64,000 nucleotides of DNA from Aeromicrobium phoceense (GTDB lineage Bacteria > Actinomycetota > Actinomycetes > Propionibacteriales > Nocardioidaceae), in NCBI RefSeq assembly GCF_013868155.1, contig NZ_JACEOG010000001.1, forward strand, positions 434,001-498,000, given 5' to 3'. Below the pieces are notes generated by a model. It made no database searches. It was not told where the DNA came from and saw only the letters and a list, made by a program, of their open reading frames with translations. The stretch's first letter is position 1; each line of letters begins with the position of its first letter. This document shows positions 34,076 through 43,350 of the stretch, piece by piece. A program made the translations under genes and the position numbers.

Positions 34076-35190
34076 GGGTCGACGGGCCGGCCACGGTGGA
34101 CCCGCAGCCGGGGTCGCACGAGCAACCGGCCGCGCTGGTCGGTGCCGAGGTCGGCCAGCGCGGCGACCTCGCGCCGCCCGTCGGCGTGGCGGGCGACGTG
34201 GACGACGGCGTCGAGGCCGGCGGCGACCTGGGCGTGGACCGCGTCGCGAGTGAGCCCGGCCGCGATGCCGAGCGCCTCCATCCGGGCCGGGACGTCGTCG
34301 GGTGCGTTCGCGTGCACCGTGCCACAGCCACCCTCGTGACCGGTGTTGAGCGCCGCCAGGAGGTCGACGACCTCGGCGCCGCGCACCTCGCCCACCACGA
34401 TGCGGTCCGGGCGCATGCGCAGCGCCTGGCGGACGAGATCGCGGAGCCCGACGGTGCCCGCACCCTCGACGTTCGGCGGCCGGGCGACGAGCCCGACGAC
34501 GTGCGGGTGGCGCGGCCGCAGCTCGTCGGAGTCCTCGACCACCACGATCCGCTGCTCGACCGGCACCAGCCCGAGGAGGGCCGCGAGGACCGTGGTCTTC
34601 CCGGTCCCCGTGCCGCCCGTGACAAGGAAGCTGCGGCGCGTGGCGACCAGGTCACGCAGGGCGTCGGCCATCGGCGGCGCGACGGACCCGCCCACTTCCA
34701 GCTCGGCGAGGGTCATCGCTGCCCGGGGTGGCACGCGCAGTGAGATCACGGTGCCCGTGCGCGCCACCGGCGACAGCACGGCGTGCAACCGGGTGCCGTC
34801 GCCGAGACGGCCGTCGACCCACGGCGAGGCGTCGTCGAGCCGGCGTCCGGCGGTGGCCGCGAGCCGCTGGGCCAGCCGGCGCACCGTGGGCTCGTCGGCG
34901 AAGGTGACGTCGGGCCGCAGCACCAGGCCGTCGCCCGCATCGACGTAGACCCCGTCAGCACCGTTCACGAGGACGTCGGTGACACCCGGCAGGTCAAGCA
35001 ACGGTTGCAGCACCCCGGCGCCCAGCACCTCGCTGCGGAGCTGCTCGACGATCGCGAGCACCGTGGTGGTTCCCCACAGCTGGTCCTCGGCACGCAACGC
35101 CTCGGCCACCGAGTGCGGTGTGGGCTCGGCGCCCGACGCGGCCAGCCGTCGGCGGACCCGTTCGACCACCTCGGCACGGACCCCGCTCAC
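34072..35190 (-). CDS. tadA: TadA/CpaF secretion ATPase
   Basis: 372 residues. Motor ATPase of Flp pilus assembly. Walker A GGTGTGKTTVLAALL, the Asp box (IVVVEDSDELRP), Walker B-type RMRPDRIVVGEVRGAE and the His box GTVHANAPDDVPARME are all visible; the N-terminal domain contains VTDVLVNGADGVYVD, typical for this family. It hydrolyses ATP to extend pilins through TadB/TadC. The GTG overlaps the ssd stop (GTGA). Confidence 0.94.
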   Translation of the reverse strand: MSGVRAEVVERVRRRLAASGAEPTPHSVAEALRAEDQLWGTTTVLAIVEQLRSEVLGAGVLQPLLDLPGVTDVLVNGADGVYVDAGDGLVLRPDVTFADEPTVRRLAQRLAATAGRRLDDASPWVDGRLGDGTRLHAVLSPVARTGTVISLRVPPRAAMTLAELEVGGSVAPPMADALRDLVATRRSFLVTGGTGTGKTTVLAALLGLVPVEQRIVVVEDSDELRPRHPHVVGLVARPPNVEGAGTVGLRDLVRQALRMRPDRIVVGEVRGAEVVDLLAALNTGHEGGCGTVHANAPDDVPARMEALGIAAGLTRDAVHAQVAAGLDAVVHVARHADGRREVAALADLGTDQRGRLLVRPRLRVHRGRPVDP

Positions 35191-36224
35191 CGCAGCCCGA
35201 CCGTGTCGAGCACCCGGCGCGCCGCACCCACCACGGTGCGGGCGTGCATCGGGCCGAGGCCGTGCTCGAGGTCGGCCGCCAGCCTTCGTGAGGTGCCGAG
35301 GTCGGCCAGCACCGGCAGACCCAGCTCCTTGCCGACGGCAGCCGCCGGCATCCCCGAGGGCGCCGGCCGGGTGACGATCGCGACCGCACCCGACCATGAC
35401 GCGAGCCTGTCGACCAGGGCCCGCGCCGCCACCAGGCCTCGGAGCCGTCGTGGCACGACGACCACCGTGAGCACCGAGCGCGACACCAGCTCGCGACCGA
35501 GGTCGTCCAGGTGGCGGGGCACGTCGGCGACCACGACGTCGAACCCTCGCATCGCGGCGCTGATCACCGGTGCGCTGCCGTGGACCGGTCGACCGGCCCG
35601 GCCGAACGACACGAGCGCGAGGCCTCGGTGGACGGGCAGGTTCTCGACGAGCTCGGCCGCGCCCACGTGGCCCACCGCCCCGTCGAGGTCGTTCCAGCGT
35701 GACCCGTCGACGGCCTCGGCGCCCGTGACGAGATCGAGCCCGCCTCCCATCGGGTCGCCGTCGACGAGCACCGGCCTCAGGTCGCGCCGCGCCGCCAGAC
35801 CGGCGGTGGCCGCGGCCAGCGTGGACGCGCCGACCCCACCGCACGCCCCGACCACCGCTATCGCGCACGCCTCCCCCGAGCCGTCGAGCGCGCGCACCAG
35901 AGCCCCCACGATCGCGGCGTCCTCGTGGTCGGCCAGCACGTCGCGCGCGCCCAGGTCGAGGGCAGGACGCCACGCCTCGCGCGGGTCCTCGGCGACGACC
36001 ACCACCTCGTCACGTCGCGGCAGGTCCACGGCCAGCAACGCCTCGAGACTGCGCGCGTCGACGAGCACGGCGGATGCAGACCGCCACGCGCGGCGGACGT
36101 CCTGCGCTGCCTCCAGGGTCTCGGGCTCGCGCCCGGCGGCGGCGCACCAGCGCCGCGCACTCTCCGCGAAGGACTCGTCATGGGTGACCACCAGGGGTGC
36201 GGCGGCGAGTTCGCGTATGTCCAT
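35187..36224 (-). CDS. ssd: Septum-site/TadZ-like ATPase (CpaE, Ssd family)
   Basis: 345 residues. An N-terminal receiver-like domain (PLVVTHDESFAESARRWCAAAGREPE; EVVVVAEDPREAWRPALDLGARDVL) is followed by a ParA/MinD-type ATPase with AVVGACGGVGASTLAAATAGLA (a deviant Walker A without the second Lys, as usual in CpaE/TadZ), PVLVDGDPMGGGLDLV and VVVADVPRHLDDLGRE. It positions the pilus apparatus at the pole; the mycobacterial Ssd affects septum formation. ATG 36224 has GAGGG at 7 nt; a GTG at 36227 is equally possible. It is the first gene of the tad operon. Confidence 0.9.
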   Translation of the reverse strand: MDIRELAAAPLVVTHDESFAESARRWCAAAGREPETLEAAQDVRRAWRSASAVLVDARSLEALLAVDLPRRDEVVVVAEDPREAWRPALDLGARDVLADHEDAAIVGALVRALDGSGEACAIAVVGACGGVGASTLAAATAGLAARRDLRPVLVDGDPMGGGLDLVTGAEAVDGSRWNDLDGAVGHVGAAELVENLPVHRGLALVSFGRAGRPVHGSAPVISAAMRGFDVVVADVPRHLDDLGRELVSRSVLTVVVVPRRLRGLVAARALVDRLASWSGAVAIVTRPAPSGMPAAAVGKELGLPVLADLGTSRRLAADLEHGLGPMHARTVVGAARRVLDTVGLR

Positions 36225-36342
36225 CACCCCACCCTCGTGGGCCGCCGGGTGGAGCGGGAGGGGTCGCGCCGGGCCTGTGGACGGTGCGACGAGTGTGACG
36301 CAGGCTGTGGACGAATGCCCGCATCCTGCGGGTGCGAGCGCC

Positions 36343-36348
36343 TACGCT
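36343..36348 (+). promoter_or_regulatory. -10 element of leaderless HAD-phosphatase transcript
   Basis: TACGCT followed by GGGGCAC (7 nt) and the ATG at 36356. Confidence 0.55.
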
Positions 36349-36355
36349 GGGGCAC

Positions 36356-37171
36356 ATGGCGACTCCCGCGGGACGTCCCGCCGCGTTCTTCGACCTCGAC
36401 AAGACCATCATCGCGAGGTCCAGCACGCTTGCCTTCAGCAAGTCCCTCTTCGCCGAGGGACTGCTCAGCCGGCGCGCGGTCCTGCGCAGCGCCTACGCCC
36501 AGCTCGTCTTCAGCACCGGCGGTGCCGACCACGACATGCTGGAGCGGATGCGCGACGAGATCAGCGCGATGGTCACCGGCTGGGACGCGGTCACGGTGCG
36601 CCAGATCGTTCGCGAGGCCCTGCACGACGTGATCGAGCCGCTGGTCTACTCCGAGGCGCTCGACCTCATCGAGGAGCACCGCGAGGCGGGCCACGACGTC
36701 ATCATCGTCTCGGCGTCCGGGTCCGAGATGGTCGAGCCCATCGCCGAGATGCTGGGCGCCACGCACGCGATCGCCACCCGGCTCGAGGAGGTCGACGGCC
36801 GCTACTCGGGCAAGGTCCTGCACTACTCGTACGGGCCCAACAAGGTCACCGCGATGCGCGAGCTCGCCGCCACCCAGGGCTACGACCTCGACCACAGCTT
36901 CGGCTACTCCGACTCCGAGACCGACATCCCGATGCTGGAGGCGGTCGGCCATCCCTTCGCCGTGAATCCGGACAAGGGACTGCGCCGCCGCGCCGTCGAG
37001 GAGGGCTGGCCGATCCTGACCTTCGAGCGGCCCACGGCGCTGCGCTCGCGCCTCGTCCCCGAGACCACCACGGGCAAGGCGATGGCACTCGGCGGGATCG
37101 CGGCCTCCGCCTCGCTGCTGGCCCTCGGGATCACGGCGGCGATCCGTCGCCGCCCGCGCGAAGCCCTGTGA
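36356..37171 (+). CDS. HAD-IB family hydrolase (SerB-like, Rv3661 type)
   Basis: 271 residues. HAD motif I is AAFFDLDKTIIARSS (nucleophile Asp and acid-base Asp), motif II VIIVSASGSEM (Ser), motif III region GPNKVTAMRELAA (Lys), motif IV SFGYSDSETDIPMLEAVG (Asp-Ser-x-x-Asp). A single C-terminal membrane helix (ALGGIAASASLLALGITAAI) is followed by RRRPREAL, so the enzyme is probably membrane-anchored with the active site in the cytosol. The substrate is unknown (lysophospholipid- or phosphoserine-like monoesters are possibilities). The gene is divergent from ssd, the same arrangement as Rv3660c/Rv3661. Confidence 0.92.
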   Translation: MATPAGRPAAFFDLDKTIIARSSTLAFSKSLFAEGLLSRRAVLRSAYAQLVFSTGGADHDMLERMRDEISAMVTGWDAVTVRQIVREALHDVIEPLVYSEALDLIEEHREAGHDVIIVSASGSEMVEPIAEMLGATHAIATRLEEVDGRYSGKVLHYSYGPNKVTAMRELAATQGYDLDHSFGYSDSETDIPMLEAVGHPFAVNPDKGLRRRAVEEGWPILTFERPTALRSRLVPETTTGKAMALGGIAASASLLALGITAAIRRRPREAL

Positions 37172-37199
37172 TCCGACGTCACCGTGCGCCGAAGTCCCT

Positions 37200-37215
37200 T
37201 GTGATTCAGGTCACA
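37200..37215 (+). promoter_or_regulatory. CRP/GlxR-family binding site
   Basis: A perfect TGTGA-N6-TCACA palindrome, about 38 bp upstream of the predicted start of the Ms1-like RNA. It overlaps the -35 position, consistent with cAMP-receptor control as reported for the mycobacterial equivalent (from memory). Confidence 0.7.
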
Positions 37216-37244
37216 GTGAGGCACGCTGGAGGCAGAATTCCAGA

Positions 37245-37420
37245 GCAGTCCGCAGCAAGGTACCCACGCGGCGATCTCCCTTCCACAGGGCAATCGCAGA
37301 CGGGACACCCGCCGTCGTTCACGATGCCGGCCCCGAGGCGATGATTGACGAAGGCACGCTTGGTAGCCGAGATGCGGACTTTCACGACGGCGTCGGGCCA
37401 GCCCCGACGCCGTCGTCCTG
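37245..37420 (+). ncRNA. Ms1-type (MTS2823/scr3559-like) small RNA
   Basis: Lies between the HAD gene and the convergent Fic-like gene, the position of MTS2823 between Rv3661 and Rv3662c and of scr3559 in Streptomyces. It contains no plausible reading frame with a ribosome site. Its predicted ends are complementary: 37247-37254 (AGTCCGCA) pairs perfectly with 37373-37380, and a 14-bp terminator follows at once. A CAGAAT -10 (37233-37238) and a CRP-like box precede it. Ms1 binds core RNA polymerase in mycobacteria. Boundaries are inferred; at about 175 nt it is shorter than mycobacterial Ms1 (about 300 nt). Confidence 0.7.
37384..37416. terminator. Bidirectional terminator between Ms1-like RNA and Fic-like gene
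   Basis: Perfect 14-bp stem (37384-37397 with 37403-37416), 5-base loop. It sits directly after the closing stem of the RNA and 22 bp past the stop of the minus-strand gene. Confidence 0.85.
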
Positions 37421-37437
37421 TGCCCGGCTCCAGAGCC

Positions 37438-38154
37438 TCAGCGCGAGGCGAGCGGAGAGGCCTCGGCACCGCGCGTGAACGCCTCCGCGGCGTAGAGCAG
37501 CCAGCGGTGGACGCCCGCCTCCTCGGCCCCGTAGGCCTCCAGCGCCGCGAAGTAGTCGGGGGCCGCAGCCACGTGACCGGCCTCCGGCACGGTGACCGAC
37601 GCGGGATCCACCCCGCGCGCGAGCATCACGAGCCGCTCTGCCGCACGCGCCACCACGCCGTTGTGCGAGACGAACGCGCCCGCGGAGGCGATCTCGGCGT
37701 GCACGAGCGCGGCCACCACGAGGGCCGGCGCCTCGGTCTTCGCGCCCAGCAGCGAGGCCAGCTGGGTCAGCCGCGCCGTCCCGGCCGGGTTCACCGGACG
37801 GCCGAGGTCGTCGTCGGGCACCGAGCCGGCGGCCGCGAGGGCGTGCATCCGGGCCATCGCCTGCACCGGCGAGCGCTGCCACGTGGGCAGCAGGCCGAGC
37901 AGCTCGGTGGACAGCCGCACCGCCGCTCGGGCCGTGGCGTCGCCCCCGCCGGAAGCGAGCTCGTCGAGCTCGCACTCGCTGCCCTCCAGCGTGGCCGTGG
38001 CCCAGGCGCCGATCAGCAGCGATCGCGCCGTGTCGTCGGGCGTGCTGCGGCGCAGGCCACGGTCGCGCAGGACGGCGTCCATCCCGTCGCGGGCGGCGCG
38101 GAACGCCGACGGAACGCCCTCGAGGGACGCGGCTGCGATGAACGGATCTGACAC
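37438..38154 (-). CDS. Degenerate Fic-domain-like protein (Rv3662c/SCO3559 type)
   Basis: 238 residues, helical, cytosolic. The segment AFVSHNGVVARAAERLVMLARGVDP aligns by eye with the Fic motif H-x-F-x-(D/E)-G-N-G-R-x-x-R but keeps only Phe, Asn-Gly and the last Arg: the acidic residue is replaced by Ser-His and the catalytic His is not in place. AMP transfer is therefore doubtful. Members are conserved in actinobacteria next to the tad/Ms1 locus, often labelled oxidoreductase without support. The GTG at 38154 is 6 nt after TACGCT. Confidence 0.8.
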   Translation of the reverse strand: MSDPFIAAASLEGVPSAFRAARDGMDAVLRDRGLRRSTPDDTARSLLIGAWATATLEGSECELDELASGGGDATARAAVRLSTELLGLLPTWQRSPVQAMARMHALAAAGSVPDDDLGRPVNPAGTARLTQLASLLGAKTEAPALVVAALVHAEIASAGAFVSHNGVVARAAERLVMLARGVDPASVTVPEAGHVAAAPDYFAALEAYGAEEAGVHRWLLYAAEAFTRGAEASPLASR

Positions 38155-38160
38155 GCAGGC

Positions 38161-38166
38161 AGCGTA
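38161..38166 (-). promoter_or_regulatory. -10 element of leaderless Fic-like gene
   Basis: TACGCT on the minus strand, 6 nt before the GTG at 38154. It shares a 60-bp divergent region with the next gene. Confidence 0.5.
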
Positions 38167-38202
38167 CCCAGCACGCCTCCGGGCGCCGGGCGTGACCGGC
38201 GG

Positions 38203-38208
38203 TAGCCT
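38203..38208 (+). promoter_or_regulatory. -10 element of leaderless gene at 38215
   Basis: TAGCCT on the plus strand, 6 nt before GTG. Confidence 0.5.
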
Positions 38209-38214
38209 CGGAAC

Positions 38215-38895
38215 GTGGACGTCATCCCCGCAGCGCGCGCGGCCAAGTGGATGGTGGGCGACCGCCTCTCCACGGTGCTGCACCTCGGCGACGGCGGCCT
38301 GGCCTACGAGCTCGCCGAGCAGGGCCACGACGTCACCGTCCTGGGCGACGACGTCGAGCAGGTCCGCAACCCCGACCTGTCGTACATCCGCTCCGGCGGC
38401 GACCGGCTGCCCCTGCGCTCGAACACCTTCGACGTCGTGATCACCCCGTTCTTCGAGGAGTCGCCCTCCGCGCTGGCCGAGTACGCGCGGGTGCTGGTCC
38501 CCGGCGGGCTGCTCTCGAGCATGAGCCGGCGCTACGACGACTCCATCCCCTGGATGCGCCGCCTGCGGGCGATCACGGGCGACCCCGACGCCCCCGAGCC
38601 GGCCGTCGACACGTTCTCGGCGTCGGGGCTGTTCGGTCCCCCCGAGGTCGAGGTCTTCAACGCCTGGGAGGAGCTCGACCTGGCCCACCTGCTGCGCTTC
38701 GCCGAGCAGACCCGCCGCGCGACCGTGCCCGAGTCGGCCCTCGGCGCGGTGCACGACCTGTGGCGCGAGTACGCGTCGGGCGCCGCGAAGCTGCGTCTGC
38801 GGCACGAGACCCGGTGCGTCCGCGCCGTCGTGGACAAGTCCGCGCTGGCCGGCGAGCCGGATCCGCCGGACGCGATCCTGCTCTCCCTGGACTGA
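38215..38895 (+). CDS. Methyltransferase-fold protein, class I
   Basis: 226 residues. A compact Rossmann pattern is seen: VLHLGDGGLAYELAEQGHDVTVLGDD (nucleotide-binding loop, GDGG in place of GxGxG), LPLRSNTFDVVITPFFEESPS (the motif IV position) and LAEYARVLVPGGLLSSMSRRYDD (post-strand 5). This is the architecture of SAM methyltransferases, but the weak glycine loop makes SAM binding uncertain. Cytosolic. Starting GTG 38215 is 6 nt after TAGCCT. It ends one base before the histidine-kinase start, so the two are probably cotranscribed, and it could belong functionally with the kinase. Confidence 0.75.
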   Translation: MDVIPAARAAKWMVGDRLSTVLHLGDGGLAYELAEQGHDVTVLGDDVEQVRNPDLSYIRSGGDRLPLRSNTFDVVITPFFEESPSALAEYARVLVPGGLLSSMSRRYDDSIPWMRRLRAITGDPDAPEPAVDTFSASGLFGPPEVEVFNAWEELDLAHLLRFAEQTRRATVPESALGAVHDLWREYASGAAKLRLRHETRCVRAVVDKSALAGEPDPPDAILLSLD

Positions 38896-38896
38896 C

Positions 38897-40036
38897 GTGA
38901 GCCCCCTCGACCTCGCGATCGCGGTGGCGGTCGTCGCCGTGCTGGCCGGTCTGGCCCTGCTCACGCGGTGGGTGCTGCTGAGCCGTCGCCGCAGCCTCGG
39001 GTCGGCGGAGGACCGAGCCACCTACGAGACCCTCCACACGGCGGCCCTCGCCGCGCCCGCGCTGCGATCGGGGCTCGACGCCGAGAGCGTCGGCCGGGCC
39101 CTGCCGCACCTGCGCCAGCTGATCGGCTCGCCGACGGTGGGCATCACCGACACCCACGGGCCGCTCGGCTGGGCCGGTCGCGACGAGACCGAGCACACCG
39201 CCCACCTCGTCGCCGTGGCGCTGGAGCACGGGCGCACGCAGGCGTCGAACCGCGTCATCGTCGCTCCGCTGTCGGTGGAGGGCAGGGTCGTCGGCAGCAT
39301 CGTGGTGGTCGACGACAGCGCCTCGGCGGGCCTCGCCCGCACCACCACCGAGGTGGCCGGCTGGGTCTCCAGCCAGCTGGAGCTGGCCGAGCTGTCCGCC
39401 TCGCGCACGGCGCTGATGGAGGCCGAGCTGCGGGCGCTCCGGGCGCAGATCTCGCCCCACTTCATCTACAACTCGCTCGGCGCGATCGCCTCCTTCGTGC
39501 GCACCGATCCCGAGCGGGCCCGCGAGCTGCTGCTGGAGTTCGCCGACTTCACCCGGTACTCGTTCCGCCAGCACGGCGACTACACGACCCTCGCCGAGGA
39601 GCTGCGGTCGATCGAGCGCTACCTCGTGCTGGAGAAGGCGCGGTTCGGCGACCGCCTGCGCGTGATCACCCGCGTGGCCCCGGAGGTGCTCAGCCTCACC
39701 GTCCCCTTCCTCACGGTGCAGCCGCTGGTTGAGAACGCGGTGCGTCACGGGCTCGAGCGCAAGCCGGGCCCCGGGACGCTGACGGTGATCGCCGAGGACG
39801 CCGGCACGGAGTGCCTCATCTCGATCGAGGACGACGGCGTGGGCTCGGACCCCGAGACCGTGCGTGCCGCCCTGGCGGGACGCACGAGCTCGCCGTCGGT
39901 GGGACTGGCGAACGTGGACGAGCGGCTGCGTACGGTCTACGGGAACGACCACGGGCTCGTGGTGGAGACGGCGCCCGGGATGGGCACGAAGGTCACGCTG
40001 CGGATCCCGAAGTTCACCCCGACCACGGTGGACTGA
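38897..40036 (+). CDS. LytS-family sensor histidine kinase
   Basis: 379 residues. An N-terminal membrane helix (SPLDLAIAVAVVAVLAGLALLTRWVLL) is followed by a GAF-like domain (residues 45-160), then the His_kinase domain with the phosphoacceptor in LRAQISPHFIYNSLGAIASF and the HATPase domain with FLTVQPLVENAVRHGLE (N box) and ISIEDDGVGSD (G1). LytS-type kinases pair with LytTR regulators; the only one in the window is at 45310-46047 beside a symporter, so the pair is probably split. The GTG at 38897 has little ribosome-site sequence; coupling to the preceding gene is likely. Confidence 0.92.
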   Translation: MSPLDLAIAVAVVAVLAGLALLTRWVLLSRRRSLGSAEDRATYETLHTAALAAPALRSGLDAESVGRALPHLRQLIGSPTVGITDTHGPLGWAGRDETEHTAHLVAVALEHGRTQASNRVIVAPLSVEGRVVGSIVVVDDSASAGLARTTTEVAGWVSSQLELAELSASRTALMEAELRALRAQISPHFIYNSLGAIASFVRTDPERARELLLEFADFTRYSFRQHGDYTTLAEELRSIERYLVLEKARFGDRLRVITRVAPEVLSLTVPFLTVQPLVENAVRHGLERKPGPGTLTVIAEDAGTECLISIEDDGVGSDPETVRAALAGRTSSPSVGLANVDERLRTVYGNDHGLVVETAPGMGTKVTLRIPKFTPTTVD

Positions 40037-40043
40037 CGATCCG

Positions 40044-40049
40044 TAGACT
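40044..40049 (+). promoter_or_regulatory. -10 element of leaderless guaB1 transcript
   Basis: TAGACT followed by 6 nt and GTG at 40056. Confidence 0.55.
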
Positions 40050-40052
40050 TGA

Positions 40053-41528
<1,476 letters not shown>

Positions 41529-41550
41529 GGATGCAGGGGCGCGGCCCCGG

Positions 41551-42762
41551 TCAGTGCGCGCCGGCCGAGACGATCTCGTTCGGCACGCCCGGCAGCTCGA
41601 CGCTCCGTGCGACCCGGCCCGCGGCGAGGTCGATCTCGTGCACCGTCGAGGCGCCCGGCTCGGTCACCCACGCGGTGTCCCCGTCGACGGCGAGCGTCGG
41701 GCGGGGACGCTGCCAGTCGAGCGGCTCCTTCCACGGGTCGATCACCACGATCCGGTCGGTGACCTTCCCCGTCCCGGGATCGATCACGTGCAGGGCGCCG
41801 TCCGTGCCGAGCACGAGCGCCTCCCCCGCCGGGCCACGGCCGAGCGACCGGAACGTGTAGCTCGCGCCCAGGTCGACCAGGCGCAGCTTGCGGCTCTCCG
41901 TGTCGATCAGGCTGATCCGCTCGGGACGCTCGAGCTCGGCGTCCGCGTCCACCTTGTAGTCGCCGAGGACCACGGGTGAGGCGGGGCTGCCGGCCTGGTT
42001 GCCGATCCGGCCGTACGCGTCGGGGCTGGAGATCTTGGTGATCGTCCCGTGGTCGACCACGACCACGCCGTCCTCGCAGCCGACCACGGCGCGGCCGTCC
42101 GCGGCGGTCGCCTCGCCGTGGACGCCCGGGCAGTCGTCGGTGCGCGCCAGCTCACTGCCGTCGATTCCCTCGCGCAGGACGACCGTCGAGCGGCTGTCCG
42201 CCGTGCCCTCGGTGTGCATGAGGTCGCCGCCCAGGTTCACGGCGACACCGTGGTGCGGCTCGGGCGTCTCGCTGGTCTCGAGGACCTTGGTCGGATCCTC
42301 GGAGTCGAGCACCCGGATCGAGCCGTCGCCGTCCCCGAAGAGCACCGTCCGGCCGTCGCTGACCGTGACGTGGCCGGGCTCGTCGGCGTCGTACGTCTCG
42401 CCGTAGCTGGGGTCCCCCGTGACGCGGTGGTGCGCGTGGTCACCGTGCGCCTCGGCCTCGACGCCCGTGTCGAGCAGGCGGAACCCGTCCTCGGTCGAGA
42501 CGAACACGTGCTGCCCGTCACCGGCCGCGTTCACGCGGGTGAAGCCCTCTGCCGGGAGCGCTGCCACGGACTCGAGGCTGTCGCGCTCGAGCACGAGCAC
42601 CTCGTCCTCGGTCGTCACCACGAGGCGCGGTCCGGAGACCTCCCGGCCCTCGTGCTCGTCCGCCTCCTCCGGGCTGCCGGATCCGGACTCACCGCACGCG
42701 GCCAGCACCGAGCCCGCCACCAGCACCGCCAGGGCGAGGCGCCCCTGTCGCCATCTCGTCAT
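41551..42762 (-). CDS. aztD: AztD-like zinc metallochaperone lipoprotein
   Basis: 403 residues. A lipoprotein signal with lipobox VLAACGES (cleavage before Cys at about residue 23) opens a seven-bladed beta-propeller protein with repeated strands (DGRTVLFGDGDGSIRVLDSED; DGRAVVGCEDGVVVVDHG). Histidine-rich EAHGDHAHHRV and EPHHGVAV segments fit the zinc-binding AztD family, periplasmic or membrane-anchored zinc chaperones that pass zinc to the AztC binding protein. No aztABC is nearby. A 21-bp palindrome of Zur-box form lies 14 bp upstream of the start, which supports zinc control. The ATG has AAGGAG upstream. Confidence 0.82.
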   Translation of the reverse strand: MTRWRQGRLALAVLVAGSVLAACGESGSGSPEEADEHEGREVSGPRLVVTTEDEVLVLERDSLESVAALPAEGFTRVNAAGDGQHVFVSTEDGFRLLDTGVEAEAHGDHAHHRVTGDPSYGETYDADEPGHVTVSDGRTVLFGDGDGSIRVLDSEDPTKVLETSETPEPHHGVAVNLGGDLMHTEGTADSRSTVVLREGIDGSELARTDDCPGVHGEATAADGRAVVGCEDGVVVVDHGTITKISSPDAYGRIGNQAGSPASPVVLGDYKVDADAELERPERISLIDTESRKLRLVDLGASYTFRSLGRGPAGEALVLGTDGALHVIDPGTGKVTDRIVVIDPWKEPLDWQRPRPTLAVDGDTAWVTEPGASTVHEIDLAAGRVARSVELPGVPNEIVSAGAH

Positions 42763-42775
42763 CGTCGCTCCTTGT

Positions 42776-42796
42776 TGGGAATGAATGTCATTCCCA
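42776..42796 (-). promoter_or_regulatory. Zur-type operator of aztD-like gene
   Basis: Perfect palindrome TGGGAATGA-ATG-TCATTCCCA, 13 bp before the ATG at 42762. AATGA-N3-TCATT fits Fur/Zur-family sites. Zinc repression is inference, supported by the AztD-like gene. Confidence 0.65.
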
Positions 42797-42846
42797 TTAG
42801 AACACGACGGTACGGCCCGCCACCGAGAGGGCAGCGGGACGAGAGG

Positions 42847-43329
42847 TCAGCGCAGGATGAGGTCGAGCCCGCGGGCGAACGAGGCGTCCAGGTCGGGATC
42901 CTCGGCGAGGATGCCGATCTGCGCGGCCTGGCGGTGCATCTGGGTGGCCTGGGTGTGCCCGAACACGTAGAGCAGCAGGGTGCGCGCAAGGTCCGGTGTC
43001 GTGAGCTCCGCCAACTCGTTCTCGATGCGCGAGTCGCCGAGCCGGAAGGCCGAGGCGGTGGCCACCACGTCGGCCCCGTCACGCACGGCCAGCATCGCCT
43101 CGCGGAGGGCGTGGGCCGCCTTCGCGGCATCGTCGCCGACCTCGACCCCGGCGACGATCCGGTCGGCCATCAGGGCCAGCAGCGTCTGCTTGTCCGGGAC
43201 GTGGTGGTAGAGCGCACTGGGCTGCACCCCGAGCTCGCTCGCGACGCGTCGCATCGAGCAGAACTCGAGGCCGTAGGCGTCGAGCACGCGCAGGGCGCCG
43301 GAGACCACGTCGTCACGGGTGTTGGCCAT
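42847..43329 (-). CDS. bioQ: TetR-family biotin regulator BioQ
   Basis: 160 residues. The N-terminal helix-turn-helix SMRRVASELGVQPSALYHHVPDKQTLLALMADRI is a typical TetR DNA-binding domain; the C-terminal ligand domain is helical and short. It is divergent from bioYMN, with tandem palindromes (TGAAC-N3-GTTCA) between them that match the BioQ recognition pattern known from corynebacteria and mycobacteria. BioQ represses biotin synthesis and uptake genes. A TAGAGT sits 6 nt before the ATG. Confidence 0.88.
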   Translation of the reverse strand: MANTRDDVVSGALRVLDAYGLEFCSMRRVASELGVQPSALYHHVPDKQTLLALMADRIVAGVEVGDDAAKAAHALREAMLAVRDGADVVATASAFRLGDSRIENELAELTTPDLARTLLLYVFGHTQATQMHRQAAQIGILAEDPDLDASFARGLDLILR

Positions 43330-43335
43330 GACGCC

Positions 43336-43341
43336 ACTCTA
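43336..43341 (-). promoter_or_regulatory. -10 element of leaderless bioQ transcript
   Basis: TAGAGT on the minus strand, 6 nt before the bioQ ATG. The operators lie just upstream of it. Confidence 0.5.
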
Positions 43342-43350
43342 TCGGCTAGC

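Noticed and set aside
36225-36355. 6C RNA between ssd and the HAD gene, as in M. tuberculosis
   Set aside because: The gap has no run of six C in a hairpin loop and only the HAD promoter is recognisable.
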